A stretch of 64,000 nt of DNA from Algoriphagus formosus (lineage in GTDB: Bacteria > Bacteroidota > Bacteroidia > Cytophagales > Cyclobacteriaceae), in assembly GCF_002807035.1 (NCBI RefSeq), contig NZ_NIUC01000002.1:243477-307476 (forward strand), read 5' to 3'. Both the position numbers and the translations under genes were made by a program. Shown here in pieces: positions 27,610 through 36,026 of the stretch (its first letter is position 1; each line of letters begins with the position of its first letter). A model generated the notes under the pieces. It searched no databases. It had not been told where the DNA came from and worked only from the letters and a program-made list of their open reading frames with translations.

Positions 27610-30600
27610 ATGAATCAAATTCGTCTTTTAATTTCTCTAGGTCTCGTTTCAATTTTCTCTGCATGCCAAGAGCAAAAGCATTTAGAATTAAGCAAGGATG
27701 CCCAAATCGCTATAGTCGGGGGAAATTTAGCTTCTCGAATGATGGAATATGGCTGGTTTGAAACCTCCATGCATGCTCGCTATCCTGATTCCACACTTTT
27801 CATCCGAAACATGGCCGACCCAGGAGATACACCGGGCTTCAGACCGCGTTCTGCCACTAATGATCCGTGGGCCTTTCCAGGAGCAGAAGAATTCCAGGAC
27901 GAATATGCCACCAACTCCAACTCACAGGGCTTTTTCGAAAAGCCCGATCAATGGTTGACTAGACTGGAAGCCGATATCGTAATTGGTTTTTTTGGTTTCA
28001 GCGAATCCTTCCAAGGTTTAGAAAAGCTTCCAACCTTCAAAGACGAACTCGAAGCTTGGGTTCTTCATTCTAAGTCCAAAAAATACAATGGCACTGATTC
28101 CCCTCAGCTAGCCTTAGTCTCCCCGATAGCCATGGAGGATATTTCTGATTGGAAGGATTTGCCTAACGGAATCGATCAAAATGAAATTCTAGAGGCATAC
28201 ACCCAGGCGATGGAAGAAGTTGCAGAAAAGCATGATTTGGTATTTGTGGATGCTTTTTCGGCTAGTAAAAAATGGTACGCTGATGCTTCTTCTCCATTAA
28301 CACTAGACGGCTCACAACTGACCGAAGAAGGCTATCAGCGCTTCGCCGAATTATTGGCTGATCAGCTTTTTGGCCAGACTGGTCAAAAAAATCCTGAAAG
28401 ACTTGCATCCATTCATGAAGCTGTACAGGAGAAAAACTGGATGTGGCATAATGACTACAAGATTCCAAATGGTGTGCACGTATTCGGTCGTCGCTATGAT
28501 CCCTTCGGTCCTGATAATTACCCATACGAATTGGAAAAAATCAGACAACTAACCGCAAATCGAGACTCTGCCATTTGGGCAAGCGCCAAAGGAGAAAACT
28601 ATGATTTGACTGCAGCAGATGTGAAAACCAGAGACCTTCCTGAGGTGGAGACCAACTACAATCCAAAAGCCAATGGAAGCTTGGAATACAAATATGGGGA
28701 TGCTGCTCTTGCAGAATTGAAAGTACCTGAAGGCTACAAAATCGAACTTTTCGCCTCAGAGGAAGACTTCCCGGATTTAGCTAATCCCGTTCAGCTTTCT
28801 TTTGACAACCATGGAAGACTTTGGGTAGCTACCATGCCTTCCTATCCTCATTATAAGCCGGGCGACCCCAAACCTTCCGACAAACTCATCATCTTGGAGG
28901 ATACTGATCAGGATGGAAAAGCCGATAAGCAAACGGTTTTTGCTGATGATCTTCACCTTCCTGTAGGTTTCGAACTGGCAGCCGAAGGAGTGTATGTATC
29001 TCAATTACCAAACTTGGTTTTACTGGAAGATACCGACGGAGATGACCGAGCTGATAAAAGAACTATTCTTCTTTCGGGATTTGATGACCATGATACACAC
29101 CATGCGATTTCTGCCTATTCTACTGATGAATCCGGGGCAATTTACATGGCGGAAGGTGTCTTTTTACATACCAATGTCGAAACTTCCTATGGCCCGGTAA
29201 GAGCCACAAATGGCGGTTTCTACCGCTATGAACCCAAGCGACATAAGTTAGAGCGTGTGAATCAGGTAGCCATTCCCAATCCTTGGGGAATAGCCTTCGA
29301 TGATTGGGGTCAAAACTTCTACCTCGAAACTTCAGGACCGAATCTCAATTGGATGCTTCCAGGCTCGGTACTTCCCCGGTATGGAAATTCCAATTACAAA
29401 GGTCCCAACCTGATCGAACAGCAACAGATGGTCAGACCAACTTCTGGTTTGGAATTTGTCTCCAGCAGGCATTTTCCGGAGGAAGTTCAAGGAGACGTCT
29501 TATTGAATAACACCATTGGTTTCTTGGGAACCAAGCAGCACAAAATGGTGGAAGATTCCGTAGGCTTTCATACCGAATACCGACAGGATTTGGTGAGTTC
29601 TACGGATCGTAATTTCCGGCCGGTTGATCTTGAATTTGCACCTGATGGCTCACTTTACATCGTCGATTGGCATAATATCCTGATCGGACACATGCAGCAT
29701 AATGCCCGCGATCCATTGAGAGATCATGTACATGGCCGGATTTATCGAGTCACCTACCCTTCCCGACCTTTGGTAGAGCCAGCCAAAATCGATGGCGCCA
29801 GTATCCCTGAGCTTCTGGATAATCTGAAGCTACCCGAATACCGAACACGCTACCGAACACGAAGAGAGCTCAGAGGAAGGGATGCCGATCAGGTATATCA
29901 AGAGGTGGAAAATTGGCTTAGCCAGTTGGATACAGAAGACCCCAATTACGAACATCATCGCTTGGAGGCTCTTTGGGTGACTTGGGGAATCAATCGAGTC
30001 AATCAAAACCTACTTCAAGAGCTCTTGGATTCCAAGGATCATCGGGCTAGAGCCGCGGCTGTGAGAGTCCTTCGATACACCGGGCATCAAGTGAGCAATC
30101 AACTAGACCTCCTAAAAAGTGCTGCTTCAGATCCACACGGACGAGTTCGCATGGAGGTAATTGCAGCAGCATCCTGGCTTCCTCAAGAAGATGGCGTGGA
30201 TATTTTGAGTGTGGTAGAAAAGCAGCCACAGGACAATACTTGGATTTCAAGAACTTTAGAGACGGCTATTGCACACATCAATGGTCTTTCTGTTGATGAG
30301 AAAAAAGAGGAAGATATCAAGTCCAACCTGACTGGGTCTGACCGTGAGCTTTTTGTCATTGGAAAGGAAATCTACGCACGCGAAGGCTTTTGCGCCACCT
30401 GTCATCAGCTCGACGGAAATGGTCTGACCGCTTCTCAATTCCCTCCACTCAAAGGTACGCCTTGGGTAACAGGAAGTCCTGAGCGACTGATCAAAATTGT
30501 CTTAAACGGACTTCTCGGTGAAATCGAGGTTAATGGTCGGGTCTACCCGGGTCAAGTTCCGATGACCCCTTATGCAGGCATGCTCAATGATACGGAAGTT

Positions 30601-30753
30601 GCAGCCGTTTTGACCTATGTAAGAAACTCATTTGGGAATCAAGCGAGCCCTATTCCCCCTGAGCTCGTCAAGCAGGTACGAGAGGAAGTAAAAGACAAGG
30701 AAGGGTTTTGGAATCCAGACGAACTTCTGGAAATACATCCCATGGAAAAATAA
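27610..30753 (+). CDS. Fusion: SGNH-hydrolase-like domain, PVC-type propeller dehydrogenase and cytochrome c
   Basis: 1047 aa. The lipoprotein signal is GLVSIFSACQ. Residues about 30-260 resemble an SGNH/GDSL-type domain (IAIVGGNLASRMMEYGWFE, later LTLDGSQLTEEGYQRFAEL), as often found at the start of these proteins. The propeller (about 365-720) has VPEGYKIELFASEEDFPDLA and repeated Asp-rich calcium-like loops (EDTDQDGKAD, EDTDGDDRAD). Next are HEAT-like repeats (750-910) and a cytochrome c with CATCH near 928 followed by YAGMLNDTEVAAVLTYV. It probably acts on a sugar derivative and passes electrons to the respiratory chain. It shares a 190-bp divergent promoter region with 24738-27419. Confidence 0.8.
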   Translation: MNQIRLLISLGLVSIFSACQEQKHLELSKDAQIAIVGGNLASRMMEYGWFETSMHARYPDSTLFIRNMADPGDTPGFRPRSATNDPWAFPGAEEFQDEYATNSNSQGFFEKPDQWLTRLEADIVIGFFGFSESFQGLEKLPTFKDELEAWVLHSKSKKYNGTDSPQLALVSPIAMEDISDWKDLPNGIDQNEILEAYTQAMEEVAEKHDLVFVDAFSASKKWYADASSPLTLDGSQLTEEGYQRFAELLADQLFGQTGQKNPERLASIHEAVQEKNWMWHNDYKIPNGVHVFGRRYDPFGPDNYPYELEKIRQLTANRDSAIWASAKGENYDLTAADVKTRDLPEVETNYNPKANGSLEYKYGDAALAELKVPEGYKIELFASEEDFPDLANPVQLSFDNHGRLWVATMPSYPHYKPGDPKPSDKLIILEDTDQDGKADKQTVFADDLHLPVGFELAAEGVYVSQLPNLVLLEDTDGDDRADKRTILLSGFDDHDTHHAISAYSTDESGAIYMAEGVFLHTNVETSYGPVRATNGGFYRYEPKRHKLERVNQVAIPNPWGIAFDDWGQNFYLETSGPNLNWMLPGSVLPRYGNSNYKGPNLIEQQQMVRPTSGLEFVSSRHFPEEVQGDVLLNNTIGFLGTKQHKMVEDSVGFHTEYRQDLVSSTDRNFRPVDLEFAPDGSLYIVDWHNILIGHMQHNARDPLRDHVHGRIYRVTYPSRPLVEPAKIDGASIPELLDNLKLPEYRTRYRTRRELRGRDADQVYQEVENWLSQLDTEDPNYEHHRLEALWVTWGINRVNQNLLQELLDSKDHRARAAAVRVLRYTGHQVSNQLDLLKSAASDPHGRVRMEVIAAASWLPQEDGVDILSVVEKQPQDNTWISRTLETAIAHINGLSVDEKKEEDIKSNLTGSDRELFVIGKEIYAREGFCATCHQLDGNGLTASQFPPLKGTPWVTGSPERLIKIVLNGLLGEIEVNGRVYPGQVPMTPYAGMLNDTEVAAVLTYVRNSFGNQASPIPPELVKQVREEVKDKEGFWNPDELLEIHPMEK

Positions 30754-30792
30754 TCCATTGCATCTTTTTAGCTATTTACCAAAACCAAATAA

Positions 30793-31545
30793 ATGGAAAA
30801 CCTAGAACTACTTATTGATTTTCATATAGATGCGGAAAGACAGGGTCCGGATAGCGATGAGGATACGGTCAAAGCTTTAAACCTTACCCAGCTTTCTAAG
30901 CAAAGTAACCTTAAAGTTGCGGACATCGGATGTGGATCGGGTGCTCAGACGCTTGTTTTGGCAAAAGAACTGCAAGCTGATATTACTGCGGTGGACTTAT
31001 TTCCGGAATTTCTAGAGAAGTTAACCGAACGTGCCAAAGCATCAGGACTAGAAGGAAAAATCAAAACCTTGGAGGCATCTATGGAAGATCTGCCATTTGA
31101 AAAAGAGAGCTTGGATTTGATCTGGTCTGAAGGTGCCATCTACAATATGGGCTTCGAAAACGGAGTGAAATATTGGAAGAATTTTCTCAAAAAAGATGGA
31201 TACCTAGCCGCGAGTGAAATCACCTGGCTCAGCGAATCAAGACCGAAGGAAATTGAGGAACATTGGAATCGGGAATACCCGGAAATCGGCACTGCCTCCA
31301 CCAAGTTTTCTGTTCTGGAGCGAAATGGTTTTTCGCCAGTAGGCTATTTTGTATTGAGTGAGGCTAGTTGGATCGATCACTATTACCAACCCATGGAAAA
31401 GCGATTTGACAGCTTTCTCAAAAAGCATCAAAATTCTGAAGATGCCAGGGAAATCGTAGCGACTGAAAAAGATGAGATCAGGAAGTATAAAGAGTACAAG
31501 GACTTTCTGAGCTATGGCTTTTACATCGCAAAGAAAATATCATAA
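30793..31545 (+). CDS. Class I SAM-dependent methyltransferase
   Basis: 250 aa. Motif I is VADIGCGSGAQTLVLA, acidic residue 2 is in ITAVDLFPEF, and motif IV-like is LDLIWSEGAIYNMGF. The C-terminal third has a long charged insert (YYQPMEKRFDSFLKKHQ). The substrate is unknown; the closest families act on small molecules. It lies 39 bp after the cytochrome fusion gene on the same strand, so it may be co-transcribed. Confidence 0.85.
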   Translation: MENLELLIDFHIDAERQGPDSDEDTVKALNLTQLSKQSNLKVADIGCGSGAQTLVLAKELQADITAVDLFPEFLEKLTERAKASGLEGKIKTLEASMEDLPFEKESLDLIWSEGAIYNMGFENGVKYWKNFLKKDGYLAASEITWLSESRPKEIEEHWNREYPEIGTASTKFSVLERNGFSPVGYFVLSEASWIDHYYQPMEKRFDSFLKKHQNSEDAREIVATEKDEIRKYKEYKDFLSYGFYIAKKIS

Positions 31546-31565
31546 TACGGCTCTGGCTTTTCCAA

Positions 31566-32573
31566 TCATTTAAAATCAGAGACACGCATTCCTTTTCGGA
31601 AGGTATCAAAACCAAACATGGTGGGTTCATAAGTCCCGACAAAGTCCACATTCATTTCTGGATCAATTGCCTCTTCCATTCCCATCAACCAAATTGCGGC
31701 ATTGATTACAAGCCTTCGTAATCCTTCACTCTGAAAATCCAAGGAAGCACCCATGGTCGAAGCAAAAGCCATTCCCTGCTTTCCACCCTCGAGTTGGTAT
31801 GGTTTGGTCCAAGCGATAGGCATCAGGGCTTTTTCCCAAATCAATTCCGAATTAGGATCTAGCTCAGCGGTACTTTGACCTTGTACCAAGACATTGGCTG
31901 ACTCGGGAAGATGGCGAATCCCATAGACATCCGAAGGCCCCCAAATATCTGTGACGCCACGAAGAATCGGATGTTCATTATTTTGATCTACCCCATCAAT
32001 CAAGCCCCGGGTACCCTCTTTGCCGTGGACGCCGTGGTGATTGACCCAGGTTTCTCCAAATATCCGCTGACCAAATCCCCGCTCCCATCCCGGAGCCTTA
32101 CTCATCCAGTCCCACTTGGCAAACTTGGATTCTTTATTCTTTTGGTAAAAAAATGCATGTGTGGAAGTCCTCAAACCAATGACAGGCTTGCCTGCCATCA
32201 GAAAATCTTCAATGTATTGGCTTTGCTCATCCGGCAGCTCCCGAAAGCGAATCAGCATAATCATCAAATCGGCCGACTGCAAATGCTCCAATCCAGGGAT
32301 ATTGTTTTGATAATTGGGTACTACATCCCCTGACTCAGGATGAATCGGAAAAAGAACGGTAGTCTTAAACCCAAAACGCTCCGAAAGAATCTTCGCCAGC
32401 ATCGGCATACTTTCCTCCGAGCGATACTCATCATCTCCTGCCACCAAGACCACATGCTTTCCCTTTCCTACACCTTCTCCCCCTTCAAATTGCAGGAAAG
32501 TCTCGCCATTTTGTGCGGCAAGTGGTTGTAAAATCAAAAGGAGGATAGCAAATGTCAGGATATGGGCTTTCAT
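31566..32573 (-). CDS. ThuA-like secreted protein
   Basis: 335 aa with a signal peptide (ILTFAILLLILQPLAAQ). The Rossmann/flavodoxin-like ThuA fold shows KHVVLVAGDDEYRSEESMPML, LIMLIRFRELPDEQ, and HHGVHGKEGTRG near the middle, then GMAFASTMGASLDFQSEGLRRL. ThuA proteins are linked to trehalose and other sugar use and often sit with PVC-type cytochromes and Gfo/Idh/MocA oxidoreductases, as here. It faces the methyltransferase gene and is followed upstream by DUF808. Confidence 0.85.
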   Translation of the reverse strand: MKAHILTFAILLLILQPLAAQNGETFLQFEGGEGVGKGKHVVLVAGDDEYRSEESMPMLAKILSERFGFKTTVLFPIHPESGDVVPNYQNNIPGLEHLQSADLMIMLIRFRELPDEQSQYIEDFLMAGKPVIGLRTSTHAFFYQKNKESKFAKWDWMSKAPGWERGFGQRIFGETWVNHHGVHGKEGTRGLIDGVDQNNEHPILRGVTDIWGPSDVYGIRHLPESANVLVQGQSTAELDPNSELIWEKALMPIAWTKPYQLEGGKQGMAFASTMGASLDFQSEGLRRLVINAAIWLMGMEEAIDPEMNVDFVGTYEPTMFGFDTFRKGMRVSDFK

Positions 32574-32593
32574 TTTTCTGATAATTAAAAGGT

Positions 32594-33469
32594 TTAAGCA
32601 GCTTTCTTTTTAAATAGTTTTTTGAAAAGGGAGACAGGTACTAAAGTGAGAAAACCGATCACCAAACCAATCAATCCGTCTCGAAGGAAAGTCGGCCAAG
32701 AGGGCAAAAGGTGATGGAAGAAATCAATATTATGTGAGAAAATCCCTCCGGAAACTAATAAAAGCGCGATAGTACCAATAAAGCCGAGTGCTCTAACGAC
32801 CCATGGCAGGCCCCTCACAAGTAGCTTTCCTACCTTATCCGAAAAGCTATCATCCTCCTCATTTAAAGCTATCAATTTATAGCCCATTTCATCCATTCGG
32901 ACGATCAGCGCCACAATTCCATATACACCCACCGTTGCCAAAACAGCTATAATGGACACCACCATAATTTGTGTAGACAAAGCTTCTGTTGATACCGCCC
33001 CTAATGCGATGATTACAATTTCTACAGAAAGGATAAAGTCCGTGGTGATCGCGGATTTTATTTTTGCCTTTTCGACTTCCAAAACCTCCTTTTTCGAGAG
33101 TTCAAGATCTGGCGTATCCTTTACCTCCTTTTTATGAGGAATGATGTAATGATAAATCTTTTCTGCCCCCTCATAAGCCAGGTACAAGCCACCAATGATT
33201 AAAATAATTGTTACTGCCATTGGAACAAAAGCACTTAGAAGGAAGGCTAATGGAAGAATAATCAGCTTGTTCAAAAAAGAGCCCTTAGTAATAGCCCATA
33301 AGACGGGCAATTCCCGATCTGGCAGAAATCCGGATGCCTTTTCCGCATTAACCGCCAAGTCATCCCCTAATAATCCTGCTGTTTTCTTTGCTGCTACCTT
33401 ACTCATGACCGCCACATCATCCATCAGTGTGGCGATATCGTCCAAAAGTGCAAATAATCCTGAAGCCAT
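32594..33469 (-). CDS. DUF808 family inner-membrane protein (YedI-like)
   Basis: 291 aa. The N-terminus MASGLFALLDDIATLMDDVA followed by KTAGLLGDDLAVNAEKASGF is diagnostic for the family. About six to seven membrane segments are visible (for example LIILPLAFLLSAFVPMAV, ILIIGGLYLAYEGAE, FIGTIALLLVSGGIFSHNI). Its function is not established. The protein is full length. Its gene precedes ThuA on the same strand by 20 bp, so the two may form a transcript. Confidence 0.9.
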   Translation of the reverse strand: MASGLFALLDDIATLMDDVAVMSKVAAKKTAGLLGDDLAVNAEKASGFLPDRELPVLWAITKGSFLNKLIILPLAFLLSAFVPMAVTIILIIGGLYLAYEGAEKIYHYIIPHKKEVKDTPDLELSKKEVLEVEKAKIKSAITTDFILSVEIVIIALGAVSTEALSTQIMVVSIIAVLATVGVYGIVALIVRMDEMGYKLIALNEEDDSFSDKVGKLLVRGLPWVVRALGFIGTIALLLVSGGIFSHNIDFFHHLLPSWPTFLRDGLIGLVIGFLTLVPVSLFKKLFKKKAA

Positions 33470-33726
33470 TTGATTGATTAAAATTCGAAGGCTTAAGTTT
33501 CAAATTTGAAAGCTAAAAAAAAAGTTTTTCTCGTGTATCGCTCATTTTTTGAAGAAGTATAGGCCTTATGAAGGTCTTCCTACGAAAAAAAAAGCAATCC
33601 GAGTCCTTCTGCCAGATAGCTAATTGTAATCTTTTGGTATAGTCTTCTGCCGCTCTTCCAATCAGCATTTGTGGTATTCCTTGCTTTTTGTAAATTGATT
33701 TTCAATCTCTTCAAACCCTGTAACCT

Positions 33727-35094
33727 ATGAATCAACTTAATCGCCGCGAATTCCTAAAGGGATCTTCTGCATTCATGACCCTTGCCAGTTTTGGTCTATT
33801 TGGTATGGACTTTAAAAATCCAGATGGCCCTATTCGAACAGCCTTAATCGGAGCAGGATGGTATGGGAAATCCGACCTTTTCCGATTAATCCAAGTAGCA
33901 GACATTGATGTGGTAGGCTTGGCCGATCCGGATAAAAATATGCTTGAAGCGGCTGGAAAGCTGGTTTCAGAGCGACAAAAGTCCGGTAAAGTTCCTCCAC
34001 TCTATGAAAATTACCAAGACCTCCTAGCCAAAGAAAAACCAGAACTTGTTTTGATCGGCTCACCAGACCACTGGCATGCCTTGCAGGCGATTGACTCCCT
34101 CAAAGCCGGTGCTCATGTCTACCTACAAAAGCCCATCTCGGTTGACGTGATCGAAGGTGAAGCTATCCTAGCTGCCGCCCGCAAATACAATCGTGTGGTA
34201 CAAATTGGAACACAGCGAAAATCCACTCCTCACTTGATCCGAGCAAAGCAAGAGATCATCGATACAGGAAAGCTGGGCAAAATATCCCATGCGGAGGTTT
34301 GCTGCTATTTCCACATGCGGGCAAATGGGAATCCTCCCGTTCAGGAAGTTCCGGATTTCTTTAATTACGATCTTTGGACTGGTCCTGCACCGCTTCGCCC
34401 TTATGATGGGCTACCGCATACGCGTTGGTGGAGAACTTTTATGGAATATGGCAATGGCATCACAGGAGACATGTGCGTGCACATGCTTGATACGGTTCGT
34501 TGGATGTTGAAATTGGGATGGCCTTCTCAGGTCACCGGTACAGGAGGTATTTATGTGCAAAAGGATGGTAAATCCAATATCGCAGACACCCAAACAGCCA
34601 TTTTCGAATTTCCTGAACTCAACGTAGTCTGGCAACACCGCACCTGGGGCAATCCGGTTGATCCGGAATACCCTTGGGCCTTTAAAATCTATGGTGAAAA
34701 TGGAATGCTAGCCGGAAGTACCATGCAAGCAGATTATTTCCCCTATGGAGATGAGGAAGAACCCATTCACTACGATGTGGTCTATGAAAAAGAGGAGTAT
34801 CCGGAGGATGTCACCGAAGATCGGATCGAGCTAAATGCAGCCCCTGCTACTCGCCTTCACATGAAGGATTGGCTCAAGGCAATCGACAACAATACCCGAC
34901 CCATCGCTGATGTGGAAGAAGGTCATATCTCTACTGCTTCCTGTATTCTAGCCAATATCTCTATGGAGCTTGGTGGCAGACCACTTCGCTACGACCCCAA
35001 ATCGATGACTGTAATCGATGATCCTGAAGCTACAGCAAAACTCCGCAGACCTTATCGGGCTCCTTATCAGCACCCTGAACCAAGTAAGGTTTGA
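33727..35094 (+). CDS. Tat-exported Gfo/Idh/MocA oxidoreductase
   Basis: 455 aa. The Tat signal NRREFLKGSSAFMTLASFGL means it is exported folded with its cofactor. The NAD(P)-binding Rossmann part is IRTALIGAGWYGKSDL, followed by YENYQDLLAKEKPELVLIGSPDHWHA and EKP-like LQKPISVD (catalytic Lys region). The C-terminal domain is DVCVHMLD-like (GDMCVHMLDTVRWML). Such enzymes oxidise or reduce sugars; nearby ThuA and PVC-type cytochromes fit a periplasmic sugar-oxidation module. Confidence 0.9.
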   Translation: MNQLNRREFLKGSSAFMTLASFGLFGMDFKNPDGPIRTALIGAGWYGKSDLFRLIQVADIDVVGLADPDKNMLEAAGKLVSERQKSGKVPPLYENYQDLLAKEKPELVLIGSPDHWHALQAIDSLKAGAHVYLQKPISVDVIEGEAILAAARKYNRVVQIGTQRKSTPHLIRAKQEIIDTGKLGKISHAEVCCYFHMRANGNPPVQEVPDFFNYDLWTGPAPLRPYDGLPHTRWWRTFMEYGNGITGDMCVHMLDTVRWMLKLGWPSQVTGTGGIYVQKDGKSNIADTQTAIFEFPELNVVWQHRTWGNPVDPEYPWAFKIYGENGMLAGSTMQADYFPYGDEEEPIHYDVVYEKEEYPEDVTEDRIELNAAPATRLHMKDWLKAIDNNTRPIADVEEGHISTASCILANISMELGGRPLRYDPKSMTVIDDPEATAKLRRPYRAPYQHPEPSKV

Positions 35095-35143
35095 TCCGAA
35101 TAACGCATTAGACTTTATTATCCATTTTGATATTATTATAGAG

Positions 35144-35182
35144 AAAGGTCTGCCAAAGTTTTAAGCTCTGGCAGGCCTTTTA
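35144..35182. terminator. Terminator, probably bidirectional
   Basis: AAAGGTCTGCCA pairs with TGGCAGGCCTTT (one G-T pair). T-rich sequence lies on the right and A-rich on the left, between the oxidoreductase and the lipoprotein pseudogene, which converge on it. Confidence 0.75.
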
Positions 35183-35238
35183 TATTCGGATATCTTTGAG
35201 AAAATCGTCCATGCCTACGGCATTTATACAATCAAAGA

Positions 35239-35715
35239 TCAATCAGCCGGTACTCGATTGATGACTCCATCTGTGATTTATACAGAATTACCTTGAGCAT
35301 CAGTCCCGGATGCACTGAATGTTCCGCTTACCGTACTTCCTAATTCGGTGATTTCCACCGTTCCGGAATTTCCACTTGCACCCCCTGAACCGCTTGCTTT
35401 GAAATACTGAAAACTCGCATCGCCCGAAGACCAATTTTGCCCAACTACAGGATAGGAACCTGGAGCAGTTCCATAAAAATCAATCTCAATGTTTTCATAG
35501 GAAGTTCCCGAACCATTTTCATAATAAACCCGGGTTCGCTGCCCATTGATATCAAACCAAACAGCATCTACTTGAACATCGGAGCCATTCAGTTTGAAAC
35601 ACATTTTTCCTGCGGGGCAATCTCCTGCAACTGGGCTCATATCATCATCCTCTCAGCAGGAGGAGATCAATAGAATGAAAGAAAAAGCGAAAAGTAATTT
35701 TTGAAAATTTTTCAT
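35239..35715 (-). pseudogene. Lipoprotein gene broken by two in-frame stop codons
   Basis: From ATG at 35715 the frame gives a classic lipoprotein signal (LLFAFSFILLISSC, Cys at codon 20). A TGA follows at once (35655-35653), then the frame continues EDDDMSPVAGDCPAGKMCF and on through a beta-rich domain of about 115 codons to a TAA at 35280-35278. Beyond that the same frame reads ITDGVINRVPAD and a final TGA (35241-35239). Both the ISSC-x-EDDD junction and the terminal ITDGVxNRVPAD piece are what an intact protein of this kind should have, so both stops look like single-base nonsense changes in a 158-codon gene. There is no frameshift. The inner part (35640-35278) alone would lack an export signal. 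Confidence 0.8.
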
Positions 35716-35927
35716 GGTTTTTATTTCAAAGTTGTCTTGATTCGGAGCCAAAGTCCATACGACAAATGCCCTAAATAGCTTGGACATTTCCTAAATATTA
35801 AGCAAATGCTACCTACTTAGATTTTTAATAAAACAAGCTTAACGCCTTGGGAAAGGACAGGGAAAGGCTTTTGCCTAATTTTGAACTGTACAGCAAAAAC
35901 TTTTTAACTCCTTGCATAAATTTTTCG

Positions 35928-35954
35928 CCCCGGCTTGTCCGGGGTTTATTTTTT
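35928..35954 (+). terminator. Orphan terminator
   Basis: CCCCGG and CCGGGG stem with a 5-base loop, followed by TTTATTTTTT. No plus-strand gene precedes it: the last one ended at 35094 behind its own terminator. The region 35716-36026 otherwise shows no open frame. It may end a small untranslated RNA. Confidence 0.7.
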
Positions 35955-36026
35955 CCTAAATCTTCGATAGAAAATCACTTGGGATTTTATGCCCTTCTTG
36001 TACCTTAGTTGGGTAAATCAAGCACT

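Noticed and set aside
35653..35655. TGA in the lipoprotein frame as a selenocysteine codon
   Set aside because: It directly follows the lipobox Cys, no SECIS-like hairpin is apparent, and a second stop (TAA) breaks the same frame.
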